DNA of 64,000 nucleotides from contig NZ_CP036274.1 of NCBI RefSeq assembly GCF_007747655.1, positions 5,270,001-5,334,000 of the forward strand. The letters run 5' to 3'. The translations under genes were made by a program, and so were the position numbers. The stretch is from Anatilimnocola aggregata (GTDB lineage: Bacteria > Planctomycetota > Planctomycetia > Pirellulales > Pirellulaceae). Positions 8,696 through 18,347 of the stretch are shown here, piece by piece; the stretch's first letter is position 1, and every line of letters begins with the position of its first letter. The notes under the pieces are model-generated. The model was given only the letters and a program-made list of their open reading frames with translations. It was not told the DNA's origin and searched no databases.

Positions 8696-10204
8696 TCATT
8701 TCTTCCCTTTCCCTTTCTTCTTCGGCGAGTCGTTTTTCGTCGGGTCGTCCGGCCCACCGCCGAATTGCTTCCAATACAGTTCTTTGTAAGGATTGACCTT
8801 GGGCCCAACGGCGTCTTCATTGACCAGTAGCGGCTGCACGTCGGTCCACCAATCGTCGTAGGCCGAGCGGAGCTTCGCAACCTCGTCAGGATGCTTGTCG
8901 ATGACGTTGGTCGTTTCGCCCCTATCGGCTTGCAGATCGTATAGCTCCCGGTCTTCCACCAGCCGGAAGCGGCTATCGCGGATTGACGAGCTCTTGTGCT
9001 TCGACTGGGCCACTTGCCCTTTGGCCCAACGGCCGACATGGGTGACCAGCGTAAGATCCGCCCATTGGGCATTGGGATCTGCCAACAACGGCAGCAGACT
9101 TCGCCCCTCCACTTGTTTCTGCAGGTCGGCGCTTAGCTTAACGCCGGCGAGTTCAGCCAGCGTGGGGAGGATGTCGATGTGCGCGGTCAGTGCGGAGCAA
9201 TCAACACCTGCTGCGAGCTTACTCGGCCAGCGCCAGAACGCCGGCGAGTGCGTGCCGCCGGAATACATCGAGCCTTTGCCGGCGCGATAACCGCCGCTAT
9301 ACAGTCGTGTGTGCGTGCCGCCATTGTCGCTCATAAAAATCACGAGCGTGTCGTTTTCGATGTCCAACTCCTTGAGCTGTGCCAGCACCTTGCCGATGTT
9401 GTCGTCGATGTTCGTGATCATTGAGTAGTAGGCAACATCGCCAGCGGCCAGTTGCTTGCCGCCGATTTCTTTTCCTTCATAGAGCTTGTCGTACTGCGCT
9501 CCGGGACTAACCAGCGGCCCGTGCGGAGCATTCGGCGTGATGTAGGCAAAAAACGGAGTGCTCTTGCTCTCGCTGCGATTCGCCTTGATCCACTTCATCG
9601 CTTGCGCGAAAAACAGATCAGTGCAATAGCCCTTCGTCTTCACAAAAGTGCCGTTGTGGCGAATAGCGGGATCAAAATACTTGTTGTTCGGCGCATCACC
9701 GCAACTGCCGGGATAAGACTGACCAATGCCGCCGGCGCCATGAATGAACACTTCGTCGAATCCGCGATTCTGCGGCTGATAAGGCTCTTCGTCGCCCAGA
9801 TGCCATTTCCCGAAGATGCCGGTCGTGTAACCGGCCGACTTCAGAACCTGAGCTAGGGTGATGGTCGTGAGCGCCATCCGCTCGCGTTCGTTGATCGTGT
9901 GCGTGACACCATTCTTGAATTCATGCCTCCCGCTCAAGAGCGACGACCGCGTCGGAGCGCAGGTTGGGCTGACATGAAAATCCGTGAAGTGTGTGCCCTG
10001 GGCATACAGCCGGTCAAGGTTCGGTGTTTTGATCAGTGGATTGCCATGCGCGGCAATGTCTCCCCAGCCCATGTCGTCCGGCATGACCAAAACAATATTC
10101 GGCTTCGAACCCGCCATGGTCGCGCGATCGGCGGAGGCCGCGCGGTTATTCGCGCCGAGGACAACACTCCCTACGAGGCAAGCGAGGAGCAGATGAAATG
10201 ACAT
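8696..10204 (-). CDS. Type I sulfatase (arylsulfatase A-like, secreted)
   Basis: A 502-residue sulfatase that hydrolyses sulfate esters, probably on sulfated polysaccharide. A signal peptide is followed by the metal-binding NIVLVMPDDMGWGD, then KTPNLDRL, then the formylglycine motif CAPTRSSLLSGRH (C-x-P-x-R, converted post-translationally by FGE). GKWHLGDEEP and IFMSDNGGTHTR supply the other active-site blocks. The C-terminus ends in a lysine-rich tail (DSPKKKGKGKK). An alternative ATG lies 5 codons upstream (10219). The adjacent sulfatase genes and acetylesterases on the same strand imply a coordinated degradation island, but intergenic gaps of about 100 bp leave operon structure open. Confidence 0.92.
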   Translation of the reverse strand: MSFHLLLACLVGSVVLGANNRAASADRATMAGSKPNIVLVMPDDMGWGDIAAHGNPLIKTPNLDRLYAQGTHFTDFHVSPTCAPTRSSLLSGRHEFKNGVTHTINERERMALTTITLAQVLKSAGYTTGIFGKWHLGDEEPYQPQNRGFDEVFIHGAGGIGQSYPGSCGDAPNNKYFDPAIRHNGTFVKTKGYCTDLFFAQAMKWIKANRSESKSTPFFAYITPNAPHGPLVSPGAQYDKLYEGKEIGGKQLAAGDVAYYSMITNIDDNIGKVLAQLKELDIENDTLVIFMSDNGGTHTRLYSGGYRAGKGSMYSGGTHSPAFWRWPSKLAAGVDCSALTAHIDILPTLAELAGVKLSADLQKQVEGRSLLPLLADPNAQWADLTLVTHVGRWAKGQVAQSKHKSSSIRDSRFRLVEDRELYDLQADRGETTNVIDKHPDEVAKLRSAYDDWWTDVQPLLVNEDAVGPKVNPYKELYWKQFGGGPDDPTKNDSPKKKGKGKK

Positions 10205-10312
10205 TCCTTGCCGAAGCATAGTTGTCTCCCAAAGAGTTAAATGCGATTTCGGAATGGTCCCAGTTTAAGCAACGAAGATCGTCGACGGAGCGATGGACTT
10301 ACGCCGGAGCGC

Positions 10313-11779
10313 TCACTTTGCTGCTTTCTTTTTGTTGCCTTTCTGGGGCGCTCCTTTGGCAGGTTCAGGTTCATCGTGCTTGCCGAATTTGGCACGCCGA
10401 TCGCGTTCGTGACGGTCCGTCGCAGCAAACGTCCCTTCCTGAACCGGCTGGTGAGCCTGCCTGGCCAGGTCAGTCAACTTAGCGAGCACCGCGGGCTGCG
10501 CAGCTGCCAGATCCTTGGATTCGCTCGGGTCGGTGGACAGGTCATACAGTTCCCAAGATTGCGCTGCGCGCGGACGAACCGCGCGCCAATTGGCTTGCCG
10601 GATTGCGGTCCAGCCGTTGATCTCCCAATAGAGATAATCGTGCGTCGCCTGCTTGCGGCCTGCGGCTGATTCACCGATCAACTCGGGTAAGATCGAGAGG
10701 CCATCAATACCAGCGGGTGCCTTAGCTCCGGTAACTTCGGCAATCGTGGGTAACACGTCCGGAAAATAGCCCAGGTGTTCGCTCACTCGCCCGGCCGGCA
10801 TTTTGCCGGGCCAACGAGCAATGAAGGGAACCCGAACGCCACCTTCATAGAGCGTCCCTTTGGTGCCCCGATACTCGACTCCAGTCTGGGGGTGCTTGTT
10901 GGCCAGATGCAGGCCGCGAGGATGTTCCGCGGATTTGAAGTAATCGTTGCCGCCGTTGTCGCCACTGAAAAACACGAGGGTATTCTGCTCGATCCCGAGC
11001 TCCTTCAAGAGCGCCAGCACTTCACCGACCTGCCGGTCCACGAGCGTGACCATGGCAGCATAGCGGCGGGCCAGCTCGGACCACGGCTTGTCTTTGTAAA
11101 TTGACCAGGCGGGATCTTCGTCCGGAATGTCGAAATTACCGTGCGGAGGCGTATAGGGCAGGTACGCCAAAAACGGCTGCCGGCTATGCTCACGGATGAA
11201 CTTCATCGCCTCGCCGTGAATGACATACTGCGAGTAAGTCTTCCCTTGGCTGCCGCCGTTGTTACCCGCCAACGGGACCTCTTCGCTATTGCGGATCAGA
11301 TAGGGCGGGTAATAAGTGTGCGCGTGGACTTGATCGTAGTAACCGAGGAAGACATCGAATCCGTGCTTCTCAGGCACGCCGGTCGAGTCGCGGCCGCCGC
11401 AACCCCACTTGCCGAATCCGCCCGTCGCATAGCCCAGCGGCTTTAACATCGAGGCAATCGTTTCCTCCTCGCCTCGCAAGGGAGTCCCGCCGCCATTCGC
11501 GCGCACCGACGTATGTCCGCTATGTTTGCCGGTCAGAAAGCAACAGCGGGTTGGCGCACATACAGAGGAACCAGCGAACAAATTACGGAAGATGATTCCC
11601 TCGGCCGCCATCTTGTCGAGGTTCGGCGTTTGGATGTTCTTGCCACCCATGAAGCCTGGTTCGTAGTAACCGAGTTCATCCGCCATGATGTAAATGACGT
11701 TAGGTGGGGAAGCTGCCGTGGTGTTTAGCGCGATGACAGCGCAGAGCGTAATCAGGAAGAGTGAGGAGAGCGTTTTCAT
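10313..11779 (-). CDS. Type I sulfatase (secreted)
   Basis: A 488-residue sulfatase with signal peptide (SLFLITLCAVIALNTTAA), an N-terminal metal site NVIYIMADELGYYEPG (the usual DD is DE), QTPNLDKM, and the formylglycine site CAPTRCCFLTGKHSGH. The His/Lys blocks are changed relative to common arylsulfatases (GKWGCGGRDST rather than GKWHLG), which hints at a different substrate subfamily. FFSGDNGGNDYF is present. It ends with a basic tail (PQKGNKKKAAK) like several other sulfatases here. Confidence 0.9.
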   Translation of the reverse strand: MKTLSSLFLITLCAVIALNTTAASPPNVIYIMADELGYYEPGFMGGKNIQTPNLDKMAAEGIIFRNLFAGSSVCAPTRCCFLTGKHSGHTSVRANGGGTPLRGEEETIASMLKPLGYATGGFGKWGCGGRDSTGVPEKHGFDVFLGYYDQVHAHTYYPPYLIRNSEEVPLAGNNGGSQGKTYSQYVIHGEAMKFIREHSRQPFLAYLPYTPPHGNFDIPDEDPAWSIYKDKPWSELARRYAAMVTLVDRQVGEVLALLKELGIEQNTLVFFSGDNGGNDYFKSAEHPRGLHLANKHPQTGVEYRGTKGTLYEGGVRVPFIARWPGKMPAGRVSEHLGYFPDVLPTIAEVTGAKAPAGIDGLSILPELIGESAAGRKQATHDYLYWEINGWTAIRQANWRAVRPRAAQSWELYDLSTDPSESKDLAAAQPAVLAKLTDLARQAHQPVQEGTFAATDRHERDRRAKFGKHDEPEPAKGAPQKGNKKKAAK

Positions 11780-11897
11780 TAGTCGTCCTGTTTGCTGGAC
11801 CAGATGAAAGTGAAGTCGAATATCGATGAGCTGTGAAGGGATTTGGGCGGAACACCACGTAGACCCAGTTGCAACCGACTTGTCTGATCGACGGTGG

Positions 11898-13737
11898 CTA
11901 GAAATTCCAGCTTCGTTTGCCGCTTTGGGAGTTCAGTTCAATCCAGTCGACCTCAACCGGCTTGCTACCAGCCGGAAGATAGAGGCGCAAGACTCCGGAT
12001 TCGCCGCGCCGGGCGGGGATCTTCAGTTCGCGCTCCGTCCAGGTATGCTCCTCTGCTGCAAAGGCTTCCGACTTCCTCGCAGTTTTCGCATCGCTACCTG
12101 GAAGCCATTCAACCCAACCTTTGCCACTTCCACCGCGCATGCGAACCACCAGTTTCGCCTCGCCATCGAGAACGCCAGGAGCAAAACCGAAGAAAGGGGC
12201 TTCGCTCGTACCGTTGACCGTCGCAACCCCGTCTGCAATACGGACATCGCACCCCCGTGCTTTCCAACCTTGTAATCCAGGGATCGCTCCTGGGTCGTTA
12301 CGCTCGTTGACCTTTTTGGGTGCTGTCCGCTGGTCGCGGGCTTTGGGTTTCCCGATGTCCTCTGGCCGATACATTGCTAGGCCCCGGTTTCGCGTCGGCG
12401 AGATTGTTTGTCTCGCTGATGTCAGCACGCAAATCGTACAGCAGATGATGATGCGACTCTTTGTCACCACCATGAAAGATGCGAATCAGCCTCCAATCGC
12501 CGCGATGCACCGAGACTGAAGGTGGCAGCCAGTCTGGCACGGGTGGTGAATGGGGAAAATACTGAAAGAGCGGGCGATCGGCGAACTTCTCACCTTTCAA
12601 AACTGGCAGGATGCTCATGCCATCGAACAGCTGCTCCTTCGCGGGCGAAATACCTAGGCCATCCAACAGCGTCGGATAGTAATCTTCACTCTGGAGCGGA
12701 ACGGCGGTCTTCGAGTTAGCCTCGACCACACCGGGCCAGCATACGACACATGGCACTCGTGTCCCGCCCTCGAACATCGTTGCTTTCCCGCCCCGCAGCG
12801 GCGCATTGCTGGTCGGCACCGTGTCGTCCAACTCGCTATACATGTTGCCGCCGTTGTCGGACGTGAAGATGATGATCGTGTTATCGGCGAGCTTGAGTCG
12901 ATCGAGCGTGTCGAGCAGCGTCCCCACGGCATCATCCATGCTCTCCACCATCGCGGCATAGGTGGGACTACGCTGAGGATCTTTCGGATTCACCCGGCCA
13001 CGATGTTTCTCAATCAAATCCCGCTTGGCATCAAAGGGGGCATGAACACTGAACATCCAATAGTTGAGGAAGAACGGCTCATCTTTGTGCTGTTCGATCC
13101 ACGCCGTCGCCTCCTTGGCCATGCGGTCTTCAATATGCTGATGGGGCACGTTGGGATCGGGGTCGAAATCCTTGAACTTCCAAGGCGCTACATAGCTCCC
13201 AGCAGGTCCAGGCCCAGGATGATGAGGAATATCGACGTCGAATCCATGTTCCCGGGGCGAATAGGGTTCGTGCCCCAGATGCCACTTACCGAAGTGCCCC
13301 GTCGCATAGCCTGCAGCCTTGAGCGATTTTGCCAGCGTGGCATAGTCCGTTTTCAGTCGCGTCACTGTTTCCGGCTGGACTGACTTGGCAGAGGGCGGCG
13401 CTGACACTCCCGCAGTGGCCTTCAAAACGACTTGGGGAAGATGGCAGTTCGGTGTCGTGATGCCGGTCCTGGCCGGGCTCAATCCAGTCAGAATTGCCGA
13501 GCGGGTCGGCGAGCAAAGTGGACTGGCCGAATATGCGTGCGTAAACGTCATCCCGCGTTTGGCGAGTCGTTCAAGGTTCGGTGTGTTGTAGAACTTCGTG
13601 TGGCCGTAGAGCGTCGTGTCTGCCCACCCGAGATCGTCCGCGAGGATGAAGACAACATTCGGTCGAGCAGATTCCTGCGCAAGGCCTACGGCGGATTGAA
13701 ACACATACAGGGCGACGGCAAACAAAACATGTTTCAT
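11898..13737 (-). pseudogene. Type I sulfatase with C-terminal accessory domain, split by a frameshift
   Basis: The first part (13737 down to about 12380) is a clear sulfatase: leader [30 protein letters not shown], the formylglycine site [33 protein letters not shown] and the C-terminal [13 protein letters not shown]. The frame then runs into unrelated residues. In another frame, from about 12370 to 11898, comes a typical planctomycete sulfatase C-terminal beta-sandwich (LQGWKARGCDVRIADG, FFGFAPGVLDGEAKLVV, PVEVDWIELN). Between them a usual helix-rich linker is short or missing, so a small deletion with frame change is likely. Either a recent pseudogene or a sequencing error; the truncated 479-residue product could still fold. 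Confidence 0.8.
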
Positions 13738-13809
13738 GGCAGGCTGCAAGGAAATGAGGCTAACGGGTTCGGACGCTGGTCGTAGCTAAATGAGTGTGGG
13801 ACAACGCGT

Positions 13810-15240
13810 TTACTTCTTCTCCTGCTTCAGCAGTTCGACCATCCCCTTACCTAACGCCTCACCCACAAGCATGTAGGTCTCGGCGTTCTGGTTGTAGTGG
13901 TAGCCTTGGTTCTTCGGCGATATGTCTGCTTCACGCCAAAAGTCGCGTGACTCGACCGTCAGCACGTTCCCCTTGAACTCCGGGTACTTCCCCTTGTCGC
14001 CGCTGACAGCAAGCTGGGCCTCGGCGACGATTTTGTGCGGCCCCGCTAATTTCCAGCCGTCGAAACCGATCGTGGCGATGACGAACGGAGCCTGCGGCGC
14101 CGCAAACTCTTTGCGCAGTGCTTTGATGAGGTGCATCAAATTCTGTTCGTACCGGCTCGCGTACGGTTCGCCGCCATCCTTGTGCCCCTGCCACCAGACG
14201 AAACCGGCGATCTCGTAGCCGCGCCCCTTCCAGTGCGGGAACTCCTTGTCGAAGTTGTTCAGCACCCGGTGAACTTCGCCGAAGCAATCGTCGTACTGCT
14301 TGCCTGCGTACCAGTTGATGGGCTGAGGCTTCGATCCTGTTTCCCACTTCGCAGGTGAGTCCTTGTACCCCGCGTAGACATAGCCGTCCTGCTCAAACTG
14401 CTTGCTGCCGGGCGGCAGATAGTCCCAGCCCAATGAGCGGTTACCCTGCGATGCCTTGAGGAGAAGTACCGGCTCATCGTGATGGTCGCCCACCATGTGC
14501 CCGAAGCCAAGTTCAGGGCCGATATTGTTGTCACCGGCCCCACATCCAATGCTGAGCCACTTGTTCGCCGTCGCCGTGACCACGCCCTTGTACCAGACGT
14601 CGTCGCGCTGAACCCAGTTACCCTTCTTGTCGACAAGGTAAGGAAACTTGCCATCTTGCTTCACGACAGTTGCAAGTGTTCCCGAAATATCCGTCCGCGC
14701 CAGCCAGCCGAGTCCGTTCGCGTGTTCAGTCAGGTACGTAATCTTGAAGTGGACTTTCTTACCAGCCGTCAGCTTGAGATGCGTATAGACGGCATCCTTG
14801 CCAGGTTCATGGCGGTGAACTTCCTTGCCCTCCACTTCCATAATGTTGTGGGTGGACTCCACGTAGCCGGGGCGAAACTCGTAGACGCCGGTTGTCGTGA
14901 TCTGAATGTCCCCACGCACGATCTGCGTTCCACCACCTGGATACGGCGTAGGATTGGTGCCGCCGAAGCTCTCCAGCTTGAGCGTCTTGACTGGTTCGAG
15001 CTTGTCGTAGTCGGTCTTCGGATCGTACTTACCGGAATACACCGACAGGATTGGGTCGATGAACTCCGCTCCCCAGCGACTGCCGCCACCCGTCACCTGG
15101 CCGATGCCAACCATGTTGGACTGCCCAGAGAGGATGTAGACCTTGACCGGCTTGTCAGTGGCAAAGACGGACGCTGTCGCCCAGGCCGAGGCCCAGAGGA
15201 CCGTTTGCGTGACGATGAGACAGCAACGCTGGATGTTCAT
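13810..15240 (-). CDS. Sialate O-acetylesterase-like esterase with inserted beta domain
   Basis: A 476-residue secreted esterase. After a leader the VYILSGQSNMVGIG block carries the nucleophile Ser. A 130-residue insertion follows (about residues 85-215: FRPGYVEST through WVQRDDVWYKG), as seen in planctomycete members of this family, before the family blocks return (LLLKASQGNRSLGWD, FVWWQGHKDGG) and a C-terminal His region (NQGYHYNQNAETYMLVGEALG). It probably removes acetyl groups from polysaccharide in the periplasm. The 72-bp gap to the sulfatase start upstream on this strand leaves co-transcription possible. Confidence 0.85.
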   Translation of the reverse strand: MNIQRCCLIVTQTVLWASAWATASVFATDKPVKVYILSGQSNMVGIGQVTGGGSRWGAEFIDPILSVYSGKYDPKTDYDKLEPVKTLKLESFGGTNPTPYPGGGTQIVRGDIQITTTGVYEFRPGYVESTHNIMEVEGKEVHRHEPGKDAVYTHLKLTAGKKVHFKITYLTEHANGLGWLARTDISGTLATVVKQDGKFPYLVDKKGNWVQRDDVWYKGVVTATANKWLSIGCGAGDNNIGPELGFGHMVGDHHDEPVLLLKASQGNRSLGWDYLPPGSKQFEQDGYVYAGYKDSPAKWETGSKPQPINWYAGKQYDDCFGEVHRVLNNFDKEFPHWKGRGYEIAGFVWWQGHKDGGEPYASRYEQNLMHLIKALRKEFAAPQAPFVIATIGFDGWKLAGPHKIVAEAQLAVSGDKGKYPEFKGNVLTVESRDFWREADISPKNQGYHYNQNAETYMLVGEALGKGMVELLKQEKK

Positions 15241-15336
15241 GGTTGTGACTTTGGGATTAGTGTCGATCGGAGGTCAATGAGAAATTCGATAAGCGATTTT
15301 AACATGACCGTGGTCAGAACTTGGTGAGTTGGCATT

Positions 15337-15384
15337 TCATCCAGCATTAAGCCGCCACAGCGTGAAGTTCAGCATGGCCGCGAA
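15337..15384 (-). pseudogene. TspO C-terminal fragment
   Basis: Immediately downstream of the acetylesterase stop (15394-15396), and in the same frame, the sequence reads GFAAMLNFTLWRLNAG then TGA. This matches the last residues of the complete TspO at 17675-18154 ([15 protein letters not shown]) in at least ten of fourteen aligned positions. No upstream TspO sequence is present; the acetylesterase gene abuts it. One of five TspO pieces in the window. Confidence 0.65.
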
Positions 15385-15393
15385 CCCGAGCGG

Positions 15394-16947
15394 CTATTCT
15401 CGCGGCAAATCCGGTTCAAACTTCAGAAGCTCCGGATGCGAACAGAACGGCGATGCGGGTAGTCCGTCGCGATTGTAGAGGCGGCAGTGCTGCGGATTGA
15501 TTGCGTAGGCGTAGCGCACGGCTGCCGGACGTGGCACACGCTCGTTGCGGACGATGACTGTCGTGCCGCGAATCGTCGCGTCGGCTGGATGCCAGGTTCC
15601 TGCCTGGTCCGCCAACTCGAAGTGCGTTAGCGAGATCGCCCGATCTTCTTTGGGTTCCGCGAGACCGTCCTTGCTCGCCGTCATTAGGCCGCTCTCTGCG
15701 TACATAAAGAACACAACGGCCCGGCCGTCCGCGATTTCCACACGGTCAAACAGCGGTCCGCTGGAAGGGACTTTTCGTCCGTATTCATCGACCAGAGCCA
15801 ACCGCGCGAGTCGCTCCCCTACATCGAACTTGTTCGGCGGGTGAATGTCCCCGTGAAATAGATCAATGGACACCGCCATTCCCGTGTGCGGCAGACCCAT
15901 GCTCAGACGCTGCTGTTCGCGCAGATACGGCCAACCGGCCCGAGCGCCGCTGCCGGGAAGCTGGACGAAGTAGACGGGAAGAGCGTCGTTCCCCAATTCG
16001 GTTCGCCAGCCGGTGATCAGCGCCCGCATCTTGTGTCGGTAGTCGCGTGGATCTTCGCCATCGCCACAGTTCGATTCCCCCTGATACCAGATTGCGCCGC
16101 GCACCGCGAACCGATTGATCGGCGCCAGACGCGAATGAAACAGTCGTCCCGGCAGCCAATTCGCATCGCGGGCTCGAACGCCGCCCGGCAGTTTCCAGAT
16201 GCCGAGCAGATCTTCTTGATCCCCCAATTCCAACTCTCGCAGCAGTGTGGGGTGGGACTTGAACGCGGCGCGGGGGATGAACGGTTCGATCGGAGTTCCT
16301 CCGCGCGACGTATCGACGATTCCGATCGGAACGGCCAGTTCCAACTGCAATTTTCTCGCGAAGTAGAACGCGGCCGCTGAGAACCCGCCGACCGTATTCG
16401 GCGAGCAAACAGACCAACCGGCTTTGACCGGAATATCTTTGGTTGGCACCACTGATTGCGGCTCGTCGATTCGCCGGAAGCGAATGGTGGGAAGTTTTGC
16501 GGCTGCGATGTCCGCTTCAGCCTGTGAGAAGTGCTTGGCCACTGCCTGGACGTTCATAGCCATATTGGATTGGCCGCTCGCGTGCCAAACATCCCCGACA
16601 ACGACGTCGGCGACGACTACGGTCTCGCCATCACAAGCCGCAACAAGTTTCCGGGCCTCGTCACTCGCTGCCAACGGCTTGAGGATCGCCTGCCACGTGC
16701 CATCGTCGTTCACTTTCGCTGTGATAATTTGGTCAGCGAACTGAACCGTGACGACTCGGCCTTTGTCGGCCCATCCCCAAACCGGGACGGGGCGTTCTCG
16801 CTGCAACACCATGTGATCGCTGAAGATCCCGGCCAACTTCAGTTCCGCGTGCGCAACCGGGTAGCCGCTGATCCACACAAGGATGGTCATCGTCGCGAGG
16901 CAAACGCGAATAGCCCGGTGCCTGACTGTTTTCGAGATCGTGTGCAT
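15394..16947 (-). CDS. Sialate O-acetylesterase (SIAE type)
   Basis: A 517-residue SIAE-family protein. It has a leader, then the diagnostic N-terminal KLAGIFSDHMVLQRERPVPVWGWA, a beta domain, and the SGNH block ASGQSNMAMNVQ with the nucleophile Ser. IWYQGESNCGDGEDPRDYR is the block with the conserved Gln/Glu, and IDLFHGDIHPPNKFDVGERLA gives the catalytic DxxH (DIHP). It removes O-acetyl groups from sialic acid or plant glycans. ATG 16947 is well supported by GGGAGGAAA about 6 nt upstream. The isochorismatase-like gene ends 53 nt upstream on the same strand. Confidence 0.9.
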   Translation of the reverse strand: MHTISKTVRHRAIRVCLATMTILVWISGYPVAHAELKLAGIFSDHMVLQRERPVPVWGWADKGRVVTVQFADQIITAKVNDDGTWQAILKPLAASDEARKLVAACDGETVVVADVVVGDVWHASGQSNMAMNVQAVAKHFSQAEADIAAAKLPTIRFRRIDEPQSVVPTKDIPVKAGWSVCSPNTVGGFSAAAFYFARKLQLELAVPIGIVDTSRGGTPIEPFIPRAAFKSHPTLLRELELGDQEDLLGIWKLPGGVRARDANWLPGRLFHSRLAPINRFAVRGAIWYQGESNCGDGEDPRDYRHKMRALITGWRTELGNDALPVYFVQLPGSGARAGWPYLREQQRLSMGLPHTGMAVSIDLFHGDIHPPNKFDVGERLARLALVDEYGRKVPSSGPLFDRVEIADGRAVVFFMYAESGLMTASKDGLAEPKEDRAISLTHFELADQAGTWHPADATIRGTTVIVRNERVPRPAAVRYAYAINPQHCRLYNRDGLPASPFCSHPELLKFEPDLPRE

Positions 16948-17000
16948 AAGACGTTTCCTCCCGGTGTGCGTTCTCTGGAAAGCGAATACGAGTCGATGCC

Positions 17001-17543
17001 TCAAAGTCGCTTGATCCACGTCGAAACGTCGAGCACTTCGCTCAAGAGCATCTGCTGAGCGCATAGGATGGACCGGTGGAGTTCCTCGGCCGTCACCTCA
17101 CCCGCCGAGTTCGATAGCGCGAGCGTTCCTGTTGCGTCCCGTAAAAACTCCACCTTCAAGCCGAGGTGAACCGCTTGTCGGGCTGTCGTATCGCAGCACA
17201 TGTGCGTCATGTAACCTGCAACCGTGACAGTGTCGATTCCCTGTTCCCGTAGCCAACTTTCCAGTAGCGTGCCCGTGAAACTTCCCGGCATAGTCTTCTC
17301 GACCAGGAGTGCATGGGGGCGTCTTTTGACCTCTGGATGCAGTTCCCAGCCCGGAGTGCCCTTCTGGAAGAACGGCATGGCCGGATCCGGAAAGTGATGC
17401 TGCACGACGATCACGGGCACCCGGCCTGCCGCTGCATCCATCGCAGCCAGTATCTGTTCCAAGTGCCCTGCGGGGTGCGTGATCGGCAGCGCGCCGGTGA
17501 AGTATTCGTTCTGAACGTCGATCACGAGGAGAGCGCGACTCAT
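17001..17543 (-). CDS. Isochorismatase-family cysteine hydrolase
   Basis: A 180-residue cytosolic cysteine hydrolase. It has the N-terminal strand with the catalytic Asp (ALLVIDVQNEYF), the Lys of the triad (LLVEKTMPGSF) and the nucleophile Cys in YMTHMCCDTTARQA. Members cleave isochorismate, nicotinamide, carbamoyl or other amides; the substrate is not predictable. ATG at 17543 is chosen since it starts at the first beta strand; the frame is open 405 nt farther upstream, but that stretch overlaps TspO on the same strand in another frame. Confidence 0.85.
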   Translation of the reverse strand: MSRALLVIDVQNEYFTGALPITHPAGHLEQILAAMDAAAGRVPVIVVQHHFPDPAMPFFQKGTPGWELHPEVKRRPHALLVEKTMPGSFTGTLLESWLREQGIDTVTVAGYMTHMCCDTTARQAVHLGLKVEFLRDATGTLALSNSAGEVTAEELHRSILCAQQMLLSEVLDVSTWIKRL

Positions 17544-17674
17544 TGGAGGTTCCCGGGCCGCTTCGATGGCGGCGAATAGGCGTTGGACGGAACGAACGTG
17601 TGGGCGATCTTGCGTCGAACCAGAGTTAATAGCAAGTCGCTGGATTGTAGCCTGCCAACTCGCGACCATTCCTT

Positions 17675-18154
17675 TTAGGAGTTGATTCGCCAAATCGTGA
17701 AGTTCAGCACGGCCGCAAAGCTGACCCAGGCTAGGTACGGCAGCATCATTGAACCAGCGACGAGAGATGACCGAAAGAACGCCGCCGTCGTCGCCGCGAT
17801 CGCTAGCCACAGGAGCACGATCTCTGCAAATGCCCAGCCAGGCTGATGAAGTCCGAAGAAGATCCACGACCAGGCGATGTTCAGCGCGAGTTGCAATGCG
17901 AACAGCGTCAGTGGCGTCGAGGCGGCCGCGAAACCTGCCGGTCGCCAAACGAGCCAGGCAGCGACCCCCATCAGGATGAAGAGCATCGTCCAGACCGGCC
18001 CGAAGATCCAGTCGGGTGGGTTCCAGGACGGCTTCTCAATCGTCCGATACCAGCCGTCAATTTCAGGCGTGGTTGCGATGGCTCCGAGAGCAGCCGCACC
18101 GAGGCAGATCGCGATGAAGATGACGAGGCCTATCCAGCGGGTGCGGTCCGTCAA
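17675..18154 (-). CDS. tspO: TspO/MBR family tryptophan-rich sensory protein
   Basis: A 159-residue membrane protein with five predicted transmembrane helices. The family signature is clear: [34 protein letters not shown], and the C-terminal [14 protein letters not shown]. TspO proteins bind porphyrins and other ligands and respond to oxygen or stress. The start is a TTG at 18154 with AGGAG 5-6 nt upstream; the truncated copy at 30403-30638 has the same TTG/SD arrangement. Its 5' half shares close DNA similarity with that copy. Confidence 0.93.
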   Translation of the reverse strand: MTDRTRWIGLVIFIAICLGAAALGAIATTPEIDGWYRTIEKPSWNPPDWIFGPVWTMLFILMGVAAWLVWRPAGFAAASTPLTLFALQLALNIAWSWIFFGLHQPGWAFAEIVLLWLAIAATTAAFFRSSLVAGSMMLPYLAWVSFAAVLNFTIWRINS

Positions 18155-18347
18155 CGCGTTCTCCTTGGTCTCCGGCTAGTTTACTTCTGAGCCCGATACT
18201 AACTTACCTCGTTGCCGTTCGCGATGTTTGGGGCTACGTATTGTCGGTCAGCCTTAGCTCAGCGGGAGTCGGTGCTAACTCGTCGCCGATCCAAACTGTG
18301 GCGTCACACCAAATCAACTTACCCAATTGCAGGATGGATCAGGCCCG